DNA of 47,950 nucleotides from Deltaproteobacteria bacterium Ga0077539 (GCA_001465015.1 LNEO01000146.1:1-47950), one strand, 5' to 3'. Counted from the stretch's first letter, positions 16,965 to 25,361 are shown. Numbers and translations: made by a program. Notes: generated by a model from the letters alone, not told the origin.

Positions 16965-17530
16965 TATCTGTCGTCGAGGCCATGCCAGAGGACGGACAGC
17001 GCAATCACCCAGCGCGGCAAGTGAGGGTGGCGCCGACGCAGGCGAGCGACGGCGCGCTCGACGCCGCCGAACTGCACGATCGCCGCGATCGCGATTCGAT
17101 GTTCGATCGCCAACAACGGGACGAGTGTCTGCACGTCCGGGTGGCTTCGCTCGCCGACGAGGGTCTCGGCGAACTCATGCAGCAGCTCGAACGCCGCTCG
17201 TTGTTCGTCGCCGTGGGCGCGCTCTGGAGCGCTGACAACCCAGCGCTCGAGATCGGCGCGGTAGCGAGCCGAGCCGCGTTCTGAATCGACGGGGATCACG
17301 AGGACGTCGTGCGTCAGGCAAAGCAATCGCGGCTCGATGACGTCGCCCGCAAGGCCCGCGCGTCGGTATCGGACGTGCGCGGCGCGTGCAATGCCCGCGA
17401 GCTCTTCGGCGGACAGCACCCCGCCAAGCGCGATTTCGTCGAGCGCCTCAGTCTGCTCGGGCAGCGAGGGCAACGCGTCGAGCTGCGCGAGCCATCGCAG
17501 CATCTGGTGGTCGAGGTGCCGAACAGCCAT
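16964..17530 (-). CDS. ImmA/IrrE-like putative metallopeptidase (degenerate motif)
   Basis: A 188-aa protein whose layout resembles ImmA/IrrE antirepressor peptidases: an N-terminal helical part, a strand-rich segment (PRLLCLTHDVLVIPVD), then LLHEFAETLV (HEFAE, residues 118-122) where the family has HExxH, and a C-terminal helical part resembling the FGV/RL region. The last His is replaced by Glu, so zinc binding may be altered. ImmA proteins cleave or inactivate XRE repressors, and an XRE repressor lies about 1 kb away. The start is ATG at 17530; its stop touches the operator region. Confidence 0.55.
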   Translation of the reverse strand: MAVRHLDHQMLRWLAQLDALPSLPEQTEALDEIALGGVLSAEELAGIARAAHVRYRRAGLAGDVIEPRLLCLTHDVLVIPVDSERGSARYRADLERWVVSAPERAHGDEQRAAFELLHEFAETLVGERSHPDVQTLVPLLAIEHRIAIAAIVQFGGVERAVARLRRRHPHLPRWVIALSVLWHGLDDR

Positions 17531-17798
17531 GCGTCGGTGCGGTCCACTGTGCAGCTTGGCGGAGGGCACTCGCGTCGGCGATGAAAACGTTTGTAGGTGC
17601 GAGCGGCGAGTGGGGCGTACGACGAGCACAGAACGCTGAGAAAACGCCCGGTAAACTCCGGAACTGTGGCGGAAGACCGGCCGTTGAGCGGGACAGAATA
17701 CGGCCACGTTCCGCGATCACTCAGCGGTGAGAGCCTCGAGCTCCGGTTCGATGCTGCACGCCTTCAAGCGACCCACGAATTCTTGATAGGATTTCGCG

Positions 17799-18356
17799 AT
17801 GGCAAAGAGGGATGATGACAGCGAAGAGTTGGGAAAGCGCTTCCGCGGTGCCTTGAGGCGCCCGCCGTTTCGCGCTGCGCGAGCACGACGCAGGTACTCG
17901 AAAGATGATCTGGATCGAGCGTTTTCGCTGACCGACGGGCGATGTCACCTTTGTGCGCAGCGACTCGAACGAAGCATGTACGCCGTCGAAGGCCCTGACG
18001 GTTGGCAGATGGATCACTCGAAGCCGATCTCTCGGGGCGGCAGCGACTCGTGGCAGAATTGGCGCGTCGCGCACACCGCCTGCAACGCTGCGAAGGGGAC
18101 GATGTCCGCGCGCGCGTTTCGGGAGAAGCGTGGCGTCGCTCTGCCGGTGTCGAGCGTCGCGCTGCAACGCATGCGTGGCGAACTGCACGCGGATGCGCGA
18201 AGGCTCGGGGCATCCTATGCGGTTTCAGTGGGCGTCATTGCGTTTCTGCTGACTTCGTCGTGGGCGTACGCAATTGGGTTGGCGCTCGCTGCTGGTGCGG
18301 TGGGATGGGCCGTCTGGGCGTATCGCGCTGAAGCCTTCGATATCGAAGACGAGTAA
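17799..18356 (+). CDS. HNH endonuclease domain protein with C-terminal membrane anchor
   Basis: A 185-aa protein. Residues about 25-110 are an HNH nuclease domain: CHLC zinc pair, WQMDHSKPISRGGSDSWQN with the catalytic His and Asn, and a second zinc-ligand part (HTACNAAKG). Residues about 137-172 form two hydrophobic segments (VSVGVIAFLLTSS and AIGLALAAGAVGWAVW), a likely membrane hairpin. A membrane-tethered HNH is unusual and would fit a role against incoming DNA or in DNA processing at the membrane. A weak ribosome binding site (AGGA) precedes the ATG. It is the only plus-strand gene between the two switch promoters. Confidence 0.8.
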   Translation: MAKRDDDSEELGKRFRGALRRPPFRAARARRRYSKDDLDRAFSLTDGRCHLCAQRLERSMYAVEGPDGWQMDHSKPISRGGSDSWQNWRVAHTACNAAKGTMSARAFREKRGVALPVSSVALQRMRGELHADARRLGASYAVSVGVIAFLLTSSWAYAIGLALAAGAVGWAVWAYRAEAFDIEDE

Positions 18357-18403
18357 TGGACAGGCTGGGTGTCGGTTGGCCGGCCGAACACTGCGTCATG
18401 CGA

Positions 18404-18994
18404 CTACGGCTTGGTTCGTTTGCGCTTCGGCTTGGTTCTGCCGTGAGGCACCAGCGCGAGCACCTCGAGCTTTGACTCGTTCGCGGCGGCCTCGGCCTGC
18501 GACTTTGCGACCGCTTCGGCCAGCTCCTTGCGCTGGGCGTCGAGAACCGCGTCGGCCACCCGCTTCGTGAGGGTCTCGCTGCGAAGCGCCACCCGCGCCT
18601 GGTCGAGCAACCAGTCCACGGTCATCGGGTTGGGCGCCCAAAGGCCGCGCGTCTCCCCGAGTTCGTCGAATACGGCATTCGGAAGCGACGGAGCGCGCTC
18701 CTTTGCAGCGCGAACCGCAGCAGTCCAGCCCGGCAGGTTGCGCCAGCGAGAGTCTCCGTCGTTCGGCGATGCGTTCGGCGCGCCGGCGCCGCTCGTAAGC
18801 CACTCTTGCGAAACACCGTACGTCGTCGCGATCGCAGAAAGGGTGTCCGCGTTCATTGCCGCGGTGGGGTCGTCCTTTGCTCGCGTAAAGAATGTGCCCA
18901 GGTAGCCCGACGACAACCCGGCCTGCTCCGAGAATTCTCGCTGAGTCAGCCCGCTTTGCTTGATGAGCTGACGGAGACGATCCGCAAGAGACAT
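18404..18994 (-). CDS. XRE-family repressor (CI-like)
   Basis: A 196-aa regulator. The first 65 residues are an XRE helix-turn-helix (GLTQREFSEQAGLSSGYL) followed by the STLSAIA/YGVSQEWLTSG pattern of phage repressors. The remainder is helical with a coiled-coil region and a Lys/Arg-rich tail; there is no LexA-type peptidase domain. It is divergent from a 91-aa XRE protein, with 94 nt between the starts, which is the CI/Cro arrangement. The ATG at 18994 was chosen because the conserved domain begins there; a GTG at 19042 would add 16 residues. Confidence 0.82.
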   Translation of the reverse strand: MSLADRLRQLIKQSGLTQREFSEQAGLSSGYLGTFFTRAKDDPTAAMNADTLSAIATTYGVSQEWLTSGAGAPNASPNDGDSRWRNLPGWTAAVRAAKERAPSLPNAVFDELGETRGLWAPNPMTVDWLLDQARVALRSETLTKRVADAVLDAQRKELAEAVAKSQAEAAANESKLEVLALVPHGRTKPKRKRTKP

Positions 18995-19049
18995 ACGCGC
19001 AACGTTGCACAGGGCTACGTCCGTTGTCACCGCGATAGCCACGTTACGG

Positions 19050-19091
19050 TTGACCTGAAACGAATTCGCGGATACATTTGCATTCGGAATG
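19050..19091 (+). promoter_or_regulatory. Early (cro) promoter with operators
   Basis: -35 TTGACC (19050-19055), 17-nt spacer, -10 TACATT (19073-19078). The palindrome CGAATTCG (19061-19068) lies in the spacer and CATTCGGAATG (19081-19091) covers the start site and the start codon. The predicted transcript begins about 4 nt before the ATG at 19089, so the mRNA would be nearly leaderless. The same half-site, CGAAT/ATTCG, appears in the integrase-operon promoter. Confidence 0.6.
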
Positions 19092-19364
19092 GATACGATC
19101 GGATGCCGCGTTCGGATGCTTCAGTCCATCTCGGGGTTGAGTTTGCGGGCGCTCAGCTCGGCAGCTCGACTCTCGCCGAGTCAACTTGCGCTCGTTGCTT
19201 CCGGTCGTCGTGCGAACCCCAGCTCGGCAACGATGGGCGCACTGGCTGAGCTGACGGGCTGCACCTTGGACTGGTTGATCGCCGGTCGAGGTGAGCCGCC
19301 GACGGAGGAAATCGTGCGGGAGTCGATCTCGCGGACCCATGCAGCCCGGTCGGAGGCCGCGTAG
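19089..19364 (+). CDS. Cro-like XRE-family regulator
   Basis: A 91-aa protein consisting almost only of an XRE helix-turn-helix (LSLRALSSAARLSPSQLALVASGRR, with TLDWLIAGRGEPP near the end). The size and divergence from the longer repressor fit a Cro role. Translation would start on a near-leaderless mRNA because the -10 box ends 10 nt before the ATG. It opens the early operon; its TAG is directly followed by the next ATG. Confidence 0.8.
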   Translation: MDTIGCRVRMLQSISGLSLRALSSAARLSPSQLALVASGRRANPSSATMGALAELTGCTLDWLIAGRGEPPTEEIVRESISRTHAARSEAA

Positions 19365-19772
19365 ATGTCGACAACTCACGATCGCTCTACGGCCATCGAT
19401 CACGCGCGATTCATTGCTCAGTCGCGTCTGGCGCTCGCCCTCGGCATTGTCGGCGGTGCAAGCTCGCGCGCGCCTCGGCGGTGGAGCCCCGTTGCGTGCT
19501 CGCTCACCGTCGTAATCGGGGCGCTCGGGTGGCGCGTCCGCGGCGTGCTGTTGCGGGTCGGCGACGAGCAGGCTGCACGCTTGTGTCACCAGGCGCTGGA
19601 CGCCGTGGGGCATCTCGTCGCGCTCCGAGAGGTCGAGCCCGAATTCGCGTCGCGCGCCCCGGCGGTCCGCGCGGCCCTCGACGGCGCCCGACTGGCCATC
19701 GCACGCGTCGCTTCGCATCCCGGAACGCCCGCCCCAAGCGGGGTGCCGCTCGCACGCGCCCGCGTGGCGTGA
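19365..19772 (+). CDS. Hypothetical early protein
   Basis: A 135-aa Ala/Arg-rich protein starting immediately after the stop of the cro-like gene. It has a hydrophobic stretch near residues 45-55 (SLTVVIGALGW) and a helical region (ARLCHQALDAVGHLVAL). No family recognised. Position suggests an early protein of replication or host takeover. Confidence 0.6.
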   Translation: MSTTHDRSTAIDHARFIAQSRLALALGIVGGASSRAPRRWSPVACSLTVVIGALGWRVRGVLLRVGDEQAARLCHQALDAVGHLVALREVEPEFASRAPAVRAALDGARLAIARVASHPGTPAPSGVPLARARVA

Positions 19773-19808
19773 CCGTCGCTCGCTCGTCACTCTGTCGAAA
19801 GGATCGCC

Positions 19809-20570
19809 GTGGGGTCTTCGTCGTCTGCCAGCAAATACGCACGCGTTCTTCGCATGTTTCGTCACGCGCTCGACTGCCTCTTTGTTTTGCTGCTCATCGC
19901 TGCCGGCTTCGGGCTTCACTCGAGCGCGGGTGTTGCCCCTCGCATCGTCGGCGCGGTCGCTGCGTTGCTCGCTGGCGTAGTGCTCGCCGTTGGCGTCATG
20001 ACGCGGCTTGGTCGAGCAATCATCGGTGTCTGGCGGTCCAACCCCGCCGCCGTCAACGACTGGCTCGACGCACGCGGGTTGGACGGCCGATTTCTCGTCG
20101 ACGACGAAGGACGAGGCGTTGGCATGGTCTTTTCGGGCTGGGAGGAGGCCGCTCGTGCCCAGTTTCCCAAGATCGGACCCGACGGCGCAACGCTACCGCC
20201 CGACACCCGCGGCGATCTCGTGTTGTGGCTCGGGACGCACTCTATCGAGCTGCAGCGACTGAGGCTCCTTTGGGCCGAGACGGTTGGGTCCATGCTCGGC
20301 GCAGAGAAGTGCACGACCTGCGGCTCGATCGCGGATCGAGGCTGCAACGGAGAGCCGAGCTGCGCGACCTGCGCGTGTCGACGATGCAGTGATCGCGAAC
20401 CGATCGCGCGGCTTCCGTGGGTCGAGCAGGCGATGCTCCTCGCGCAAGCAATGAAAGGGGCCGACGACGCGAGTCGGCGCCTGGACCTCTTTCTCGAACG
20501 CCTCCGCGCGGCCGACGAGACTCCGTTGGGTACCCACGAGCACGGCGGCGGGGCGCACGGTGCCAACTGA
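19809..20570 (+). CDS. Membrane protein with cysteine-rich zinc-like module
   Basis: A 253-aa protein starting with GTG at 19809 after an AAAGGA ribosome binding site. Two transmembrane segments lie at residues about 20-42 and 44-65, followed by a cytoplasmic domain. Residues about 169-195 hold eight cysteines in a short span (CTTC, then GCNGEPSCATCACRRC), a probable zinc-binding module. The C-terminal 50 residues are helical. No family recognised. The stop overlaps the next start by 11 nt. Confidence 0.65.
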   Translation: MGSSSSASKYARVLRMFRHALDCLFVLLLIAAGFGLHSSAGVAPRIVGAVAALLAGVVLAVGVMTRLGRAIIGVWRSNPAAVNDWLDARGLDGRFLVDDEGRGVGMVFSGWEEAARAQFPKIGPDGATLPPDTRGDLVLWLGTHSIELQRLRLLWAETVGSMLGAEKCTTCGSIADRGCNGEPSCATCACRRCSDREPIARLPWVEQAMLLAQAMKGADDASRRLDLFLERLRAADETPLGTHEHGGGAHGAN

Positions 20571-21519
20571 CGCCGCGCACCACTGCCACGCACGAGGCTG
20601 CTCGACCGCGGTGCCTCCGCGCATGCTCATGTGCGCGAAGCACTGGGGCCTCGTTCCCGCGACGCTTCGAAGCGTCGTGTGGCACGAGTATCGGCCCGGC
20701 CAAGAGGTCGACAAGAGTCCGTCGCGTGCGTGGCTCGACGCCGCGGATGCTGCGATCGATGCGGTTGCGGCGATCGAGCGAGCTCGCGTGTCGGCGGACG
20801 CGAGCAACCCGCTGCAGCGCGCGTACATTCCGCTGCTCGCGCAGTTTCGCGCGTGGGTCGACCCGAGCGACCTCGTGCGAACCGAGTACGACCTCGCGCG
20901 CGAGGAGCGCCACCGCACGAAGGGCTACGAGGAGCACGAGAGCTACCCGATCGAGCTCGAGCTCCCGACGTGCGCGTACTGCGCGGGCGTCGCCGCGCGG
21001 TGCTCGTGTCCCTCGGTAGAGGTCGGCGTGCGCGCCGACGGACTCGCGTTGAAAGCGTGTGCGCCGGACACGCCCCTCGAGGTGTGGACCGACGGGAGCG
21101 GAAACACTGCGGATCGTCCAGGCGGGGCAGGCGTGGTCCTCGTGCGCGCGGGCGTGGTGCTCGCGGAGCTTTCCGAAGGGATCGCGCTCGCGTCGAACAA
21201 CGCCGCCGAGGTGTGGGCGATCGGCCGCTCGCTGCAACTCGTCAGCGAAATGTGGGGCTTTCGCGTGAAGCTCTTGCTCTGTTCGGACAGCGAATGGGCG
21301 CTCGGCGCGATCGCTCCGAGCAGCACGTGGTCGCTCAGTCGCCAGAAGCTCTCTGGTCGCGTCGCGTTGAAGGCGCGCGACCTCGCGTCGAAGTTCGAGC
21401 GGCTCGAGCTGCGTCAGGTCGAAGGTCACACGGGACTCGAGTTCAACGAGCGCGCTGACGTGCTCGCTGGAGCTGCGCGGCGTCGCGTGATCGCGCGGCA
21501 GAAAGCGACGGCAGCATGA
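20560..21519 (+). CDS. Phage zinc-binding domain fused to RNase HI
   Basis: A 319-aa two-domain protein. The first 75 residues carry the CHARGC ... LMCAKHW ... YRPGQ pattern, a small Cys/His protein that I know as a stand-alone phage hypothetical. A second Cys cluster (CAYCAGVAARCSC) lies near residue 130. The C-terminal 150 residues are RNase HI with all four acidic residues: TDGSGN, SNNAAE, CSDSEWAL and ERAD, plus the GHTG loop. RNase H would remove RNA primers during replication. The GTG start at 20560 overlaps the previous gene. Confidence 0.85.
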   Translation: MPTDAAHHCHARGCSTAVPPRMLMCAKHWGLVPATLRSVVWHEYRPGQEVDKSPSRAWLDAADAAIDAVAAIERARVSADASNPLQRAYIPLLAQFRAWVDPSDLVRTEYDLAREERHRTKGYEEHESYPIELELPTCAYCAGVAARCSCPSVEVGVRADGLALKACAPDTPLEVWTDGSGNTADRPGGAGVVLVRAGVVLAELSEGIALASNNAAEVWAIGRSLQLVSEMWGFRVKLLLCSDSEWALGAIAPSSTWSLSRQKLSGRVALKARDLASKFERLELRQVEGHTGLEFNERADVLAGAARRRVIARQKATAA

Positions 21520-21830
21520 GCGACTCGACGCGCACGCCGACACTCTTCGAGCTCGGCCCACAGGTGGTGCCGATCGACGTGCGGATGGGCACGCGCAAGA
21601 CGCGCCGTTCGTCCGCGCGCGCGTGGAAGCTCCTTGTGCAGCTCGAGAACGCGAACGACTTCAGCGCGCTCGCGAGCGCATGGGAGGCATGCGTTGCGGC
21701 GAGGCTCGACGGCACGGTCGACGAACCAGCGCACGAAGTGCTCTCGCGGGCATGGGAGCGGAGGCGTGAAGAGCTCCGGCCCAAACGCGACCGGCGTGAC
21801 GAGCCGAAGCGGAAGGGGAAACGACGATGA
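21516..21830 (+). CDS. Small basic hypothetical protein
   Basis: A 104-aa protein with start and stop both overlapping its neighbours (ATGA at each end). The C-terminal 30 residues are strongly basic (Lys/Arg-rich), which suggests nucleic-acid binding. No family recognised. It sits between the RNase H fusion and the primase, so a replication accessory role is likely. Confidence 0.65.
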   Translation: MSDSTRTPTLFELGPQVVPIDVRMGTRKTRRSSARAWKLLVQLENANDFSALASAWEACVAARLDGTVDEPAHEVLSRAWERRREELRPKRDRRDEPKRKGKRR

Positions 21831-22870
21831 GTTACTCGAAAGAAGCGTTCGGCGTGACAAGTGGCCGCACCGCGTGGCGCGACGCGAGCCGCGCACGGCG
21901 TTGCCCTGTGTGCGGACATGACTCCTGGTGCCAGCTCGGCGCTGGCGAGCACTCGGGCGTGGTGCTGTGCAAGCGCGTGGCGAGCGAGCGACGAAAGATC
22001 AATCGCACAGGCGTCGAGTACTGGGTACATCGCAGCGAGGCGACGCCGTCGCCGATCGAACCGTCGACACCGGTCCGCGACGCGACGCGGGCACACGCGG
22101 AGATTCTCGACGAAGCGTATCGTGCGGCGCTCGCAACGCTCCGGCTCGATGATCGTCACCGGTGCGCTCTGCTCGAGCGAGGGTTGTCACCGTCGACCAT
22201 CGAAGCGCGGCGCTACCGCACGCTTCCGCGAGGCGAAGCGCGCGCCGCGGCCGGCGCCGCCGTTGTGCGTGCGGTCGGAGAGCGCGACGCGATGCGGGTT
22301 CCTGGAGTCGTCGCGGGCGGATGGGAGCGAAACTACTGGCTCGCGGGCGCGCCGGGCCTCGTCATCCCGTCGCTCGACCTGTGTGGCCGCATTGTGGCGC
22401 TGAAGGTCCGCGCGGACGATGCTGGAAACGGACAGCGATACAGCGCGATCTCGTCGCGCGCGTACGGTGGTCCATCGGCTGTTGCCAACGCCCATTGCCC
22501 CCTTGGCCTTCGCGAACGACTCGCGCACACGGCGAGGCTCTACATCACCGAAGGCGAGCTCAAGGCGGACGCATGCGCCGAGCTCGGCGCGCTCGCGATC
22601 TTTGGCCTCGCAGGTGTTGGCCAATGGCGCGCCGCGCTCGCGCTCGTCGAAGCGCTCGCGCACGATGTGGCCTTGGCCGTCGTGGCGTTCGATGCGGACT
22701 GGCAGACGAAGAAGCCTGTTCGACTCGCGCGTGAGCGTCTGCTCGTCGAGCTCTCGCATGCAGGGTTCGACGCGCGCGCGGCATCCTGGCCGAGCGAAGA
22801 CGGAAAGGGACTCGACGACGTCCTCGTGACGCGCCGTCGTCGAGCCTGCGCGAGCGAGGCGGACGCGTGA
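21827..22870 (+). CDS. Toprim-type primase (DUF3854-like)
   Basis: A 347-aa protein. The N-terminus has a zinc-finger pattern (CPVCGHDSWC, then a Cys near residue 48) as in primase zinc-binding domains. The C-terminal half carries toprim-like motifs: LYITEGELKADAC, GLAGVGQW and VAFDADWQTKKPV, as in DUF3854 proteins that pair with P4/D5 helicases. It should make primers at the element's origin. It overlaps the D5 helicase gene (GTGA). Confidence 0.82.
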   Translation: MSYSKEAFGVTSGRTAWRDASRARRCPVCGHDSWCQLGAGEHSGVVLCKRVASERRKINRTGVEYWVHRSEATPSPIEPSTPVRDATRAHAEILDEAYRAALATLRLDDRHRCALLERGLSPSTIEARRYRTLPRGEARAAAGAAVVRAVGERDAMRVPGVVAGGWERNYWLAGAPGLVIPSLDLCGRIVALKVRADDAGNGQRYSAISSRAYGGPSAVANAHCPLGLRERLAHTARLYITEGELKADACAELGALAIFGLAGVGQWRAALALVEALAHDVALAVVAFDADWQTKKPVRLARERLLVELSHAGFDARAASWPSEDGKGLDDVLVTRRRRACASEADA

Positions 22871-25044
22871 GCGCAGAGACGATCGATCTCGACCCGTTCG
22901 CGAACGTGAAGCTTGTTCCCGCTGGCGCGGCGATCGCCGAAGGGCACGCGCGAGCACGGGCGATCGACCACGAGACTCAGCGCGACCCCGTTGAGGCGCT
23001 CATCGTGCGAATCGGCGAGGATGCGCTGGCAGCGTTCGAGGTTCCGTCGCTCGATCTTGCGGCGTCGCTTCGCGGTCGTGACGACCTCGCGTTTCAGAGG
23101 TTGCGTCATGCGTTGCGAACAGCGCGCGCCGATGTGCCCGGATGGGAGCGAGCGGTCAACGCGCGCTCGAGGGCTGCGCTCTCGCCGTCGGCTTCGACGA
23201 CGGGCGGCGGGCGTCCGCCCGGGCCAACGCTCGATGTCCGCGAGCGCTACACCGACGCGTGGTGCGCTGCGAAGTTCGCCGCCGAATGGCGCGACCGCGT
23301 TCGCTTCGTGCCAGAGCGCGGATGGTTTGCATGGACCGGAACACACTGGCGCTTCGACGACCAGGCGGGGCTTCGCGCTGCGACCGAGTTCTGCGAAGCG
23401 CTCGCGCGTGTCGCAGACGAAGACGAAGCGCTCGAGCCGACGCGTCGCGCGAAGCTGAGTGACGCGCTCTGCGGACGCTCGAAGATTCAGTCCGTCGAAG
23501 CGCTCGCGCGTGCGAAAGCCACGCTCGCGGTTTCGGTCGAAGGCTTCGATCGTGACCCGTACCTGCTCAACTGCATCTCGGGCATCGTCGATCTCCGCGT
23601 CGGAAAGCTCCGTCCTCACGACCCCGACGCGCTGTGCTCTCGCGAGGCTCCCGTTCCGTTCGACGCAGACGCGCGCGCGGATGCTTTCGAGGGGTTTCTG
23701 GCCCGTGTGCAGCCTGACGCCGAAATCCGCGCGTTCTTGCAGCGATGGGCGGGCTACTGCGCGAGCGGCGTGACGAGCGAGCAGTGCCTGGTGGTGCACT
23801 GGGGTACGGGCGCGAACGGCAAGAGCACGTTCGTCGAAGCCGTCAACCACGTGCTCGGGCGGTACGCGCAGCTCGTCCCGAGCGACGTGTTGTTGGCGAG
23901 GACGGGCCACGACGCGCACCCCACCGAACGCGCGCAGCTCTGCGGCTTGCGCCACGCGCTCGTGAGCGAGACCTCCGGCGGCAAGGGCTGGAACGAGAAC
24001 GCCGTGAAGCAGCTCACCGGCGACACGAAGATGACCGCGCGCTACATGCGCGCCGACTTCTTCGAGTTCACGATCACGCACAAGCTTTCGGTCTGCACGA
24101 ACAACCGTCCCGAGGTGCGCGAGCACAGCCACGCGTTCTGGCGTCGCGTGCATCTCGTTCCGTGGGCAGTGCAGATCCCCGACGCTGAGAAGGATCCGAA
24201 GCTCCTCGAGAAGCTTCACGCCGAAGCCGCCGGCATCCTCGCGTGGCTCGTTCGTGGCGCCGTCGCGTGGGTGCAACGAGGGCTCGACCCGCCCGCGGCG
24301 ATTCGCGCGGCGACGGAGGGCTACCGCGCCGAGAGCGATCGCCTGGGGCTGTTTCTCGAGGAGCGAACCCGTCCGCTCGACGGTGCACGCGTCGCCGCGA
24401 GCGCGCTCTACAAAGCATGGGGCGAGTGGTGCGAGGCGCGCGGCGAGAGCGCGGGGAGTCAGACCGCGTTCGGCGAGCGTATGGCCGGCCGCGAGGGCAT
24501 CGTGCGTGTGAAGGTCCGCGGCTCGAAGGCGTACCGCGGGATCGTGCTGCGCGACCCCGCCGAGCTCGGCGGCGACGAGGGCCCCGATGGCGGTCCGTGG
24601 GAGTCGACCGAGGACGGGGGGACCGTTGGGGGGATGGTCGCGCTGTCAACCGTCCCCCTTGAAACGGCCAGTGAAATCGCAGCGAGAACTCCGCAGGGGG
24701 ACAGGGGGGACAGTTGCGGCGAGGTTCCGCCCCCAATGCACGCGGGCCCGCCCGCGGACGGGCGCGCGGACACGTCTACGAGCGCTCGCGCGCGAGCGCG
24801 CCCCGATTCTGAGGGGACTACTTTCGTGTACGCGGATAGTAGAAACAACTATCCCCCCCGTCCCCCTCGTCGACGTTTGGCTGGAAATTCACCGGCGAAC
24901 GCGAGGGGGACAGTTGCGGATCGCGAACCGGCGCCCCGATCGACACCGCTTCCCGGCGACAGTCATGGGTCACTCGGTCCCGACGAGCCGGACATCGAGT
25001 TCGACAACATCGCCGACGAGGGTGACGAATGGAGGGACCCGTGA
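22867..25044 (+). CDS. P4/D5-family primase-helicase (SF3 helicase)
   Basis: A 725-aa protein starting with GTG at 22867. Residues about 120-290 form the D5-N domain; residues 313-321 are Walker A (GTGANGKST) of an SF3 helicase, followed by ALVSETSGGKGWNE (Walker B region), the TGDTKMTARYM segment and CTNNRPEV sensor. This is the replicative helicase of phage P4-like and many integrated elements. The last 130 residues are Pro/Gly/Arg-rich and disordered, and their DNA contains repeated GGGGGACAGTTG-type sites. It is the only Walker A ATPase I find in the element. Confidence 0.92.
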   Translation: MSAETIDLDPFANVKLVPAGAAIAEGHARARAIDHETQRDPVEALIVRIGEDALAAFEVPSLDLAASLRGRDDLAFQRLRHALRTARADVPGWERAVNARSRAALSPSASTTGGGRPPGPTLDVRERYTDAWCAAKFAAEWRDRVRFVPERGWFAWTGTHWRFDDQAGLRAATEFCEALARVADEDEALEPTRRAKLSDALCGRSKIQSVEALARAKATLAVSVEGFDRDPYLLNCISGIVDLRVGKLRPHDPDALCSREAPVPFDADARADAFEGFLARVQPDAEIRAFLQRWAGYCASGVTSEQCLVVHWGTGANGKSTFVEAVNHVLGRYAQLVPSDVLLARTGHDAHPTERAQLCGLRHALVSETSGGKGWNENAVKQLTGDTKMTARYMRADFFEFTITHKLSVCTNNRPEVREHSHAFWRRVHLVPWAVQIPDAEKDPKLLEKLHAEAAGILAWLVRGAVAWVQRGLDPPAAIRAATEGYRAESDRLGLFLEERTRPLDGARVAASALYKAWGEWCEARGESAGSQTAFGERMAGREGIVRVKVRGSKAYRGIVLRDPAELGGDEGPDGGPWESTEDGGTVGGMVALSTVPLETASEIAARTPQGDRGDSCGEVPPPMHAGPPADGRADTSTSARARARPDSEGTTFVYADSRNNYPPRPPRRRLAGNSPANARGTVADREPAPRSTPLPGDSHGSLGPDEPDIEFDNIADEGDEWRDP
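24616..24919. repeat. Iteron-like repeat cluster in the helicase 3' end
   Basis: Five copies of a 12-mer related to GGGGGACAGTTG occur within 304 nt: 24617-24628 (plus), 24647-24658 (minus), 24705-24716 (plus), 24846-24857 (minus) and 24905-24916 (plus). Copies three and five are identical over 15 nt (GGGGGACAGTTGCGG) and exactly 200 nt apart. A perfect 7-bp hairpin, GGATAGT / ACTATCC, lies at 24834-24854. The encoded protein segment is disordered, so DNA-level selection could shape it. Replication origins of P4-type elements often lie by the helicase gene. Confidence 0.55.
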
Positions 25045-25361
25045 CGTCCGATCGATGGCTCCTCTGCGAGCGCTGGGAGGCGTACGCGGGCGCTCGCGCC
25101 CTCAGCCGAGCCGAGCGGCGGTGTCGCGTCGACGGAAGCCCGCAACGGCCGTTCTCGCGCCACGGTGAAGCCGGCGATCGTCCTCGGTCCGACGCTCGAG
25201 CGCGTTGGCGTTCGATGCGTAGCGCTGCGCGGCCCGAGTACCTGCGCTGGGCTGTCTCGCTGGCGCTGGCCGCGCTCGCGGTCGCCGCACCCAACTGCGT
25301 CGCAGCGACCCCTCGGGCGCATGGGTCCCAACTCTTGCCCGTGCGGAGCTGTGTCGAATGA
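25041..25361 (+). CDS. Hypothetical protein with possible C-terminal membrane segment
   Basis: A 106-aa frame with GTG overlapping the helicase stop (GTGA) and TGA overlapping the next ATG. The end has a hydrophobic stretch (LRWAVSLALAALAVAA). The middle third has weaker codon bias than its flanks and an alternative frame from 25165 looks equally good there, so a frameshift or overlapping genes are possible. No family recognised. Confidence 0.4.
   Translation: MTSDRWLLCERWEAYAGARALSRAERRCRVDGSPQRPFSRHGEAGDRPRSDARARWRSMRSAARPEYLRWAVSLALAALAVAAPNCVAATPRAHGSQLLPVRSCVE

Noticed and set aside
13054..17718. A 14-nt direct repeat CACGTTCCGCGATC at 13054 and 17705
   Set aside because: Considered as an attachment or operator pair, but a single 14-nt match in 48 kb of GC-rich DNA is expected by chance and has no structure around it.
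22867..25044. D5 helicase as a packaging ATPase
   Set aside because: Motif order and the linked primase show a replicative SF3 helicase, not a terminase or FtsK/HerA-type packaging motor.
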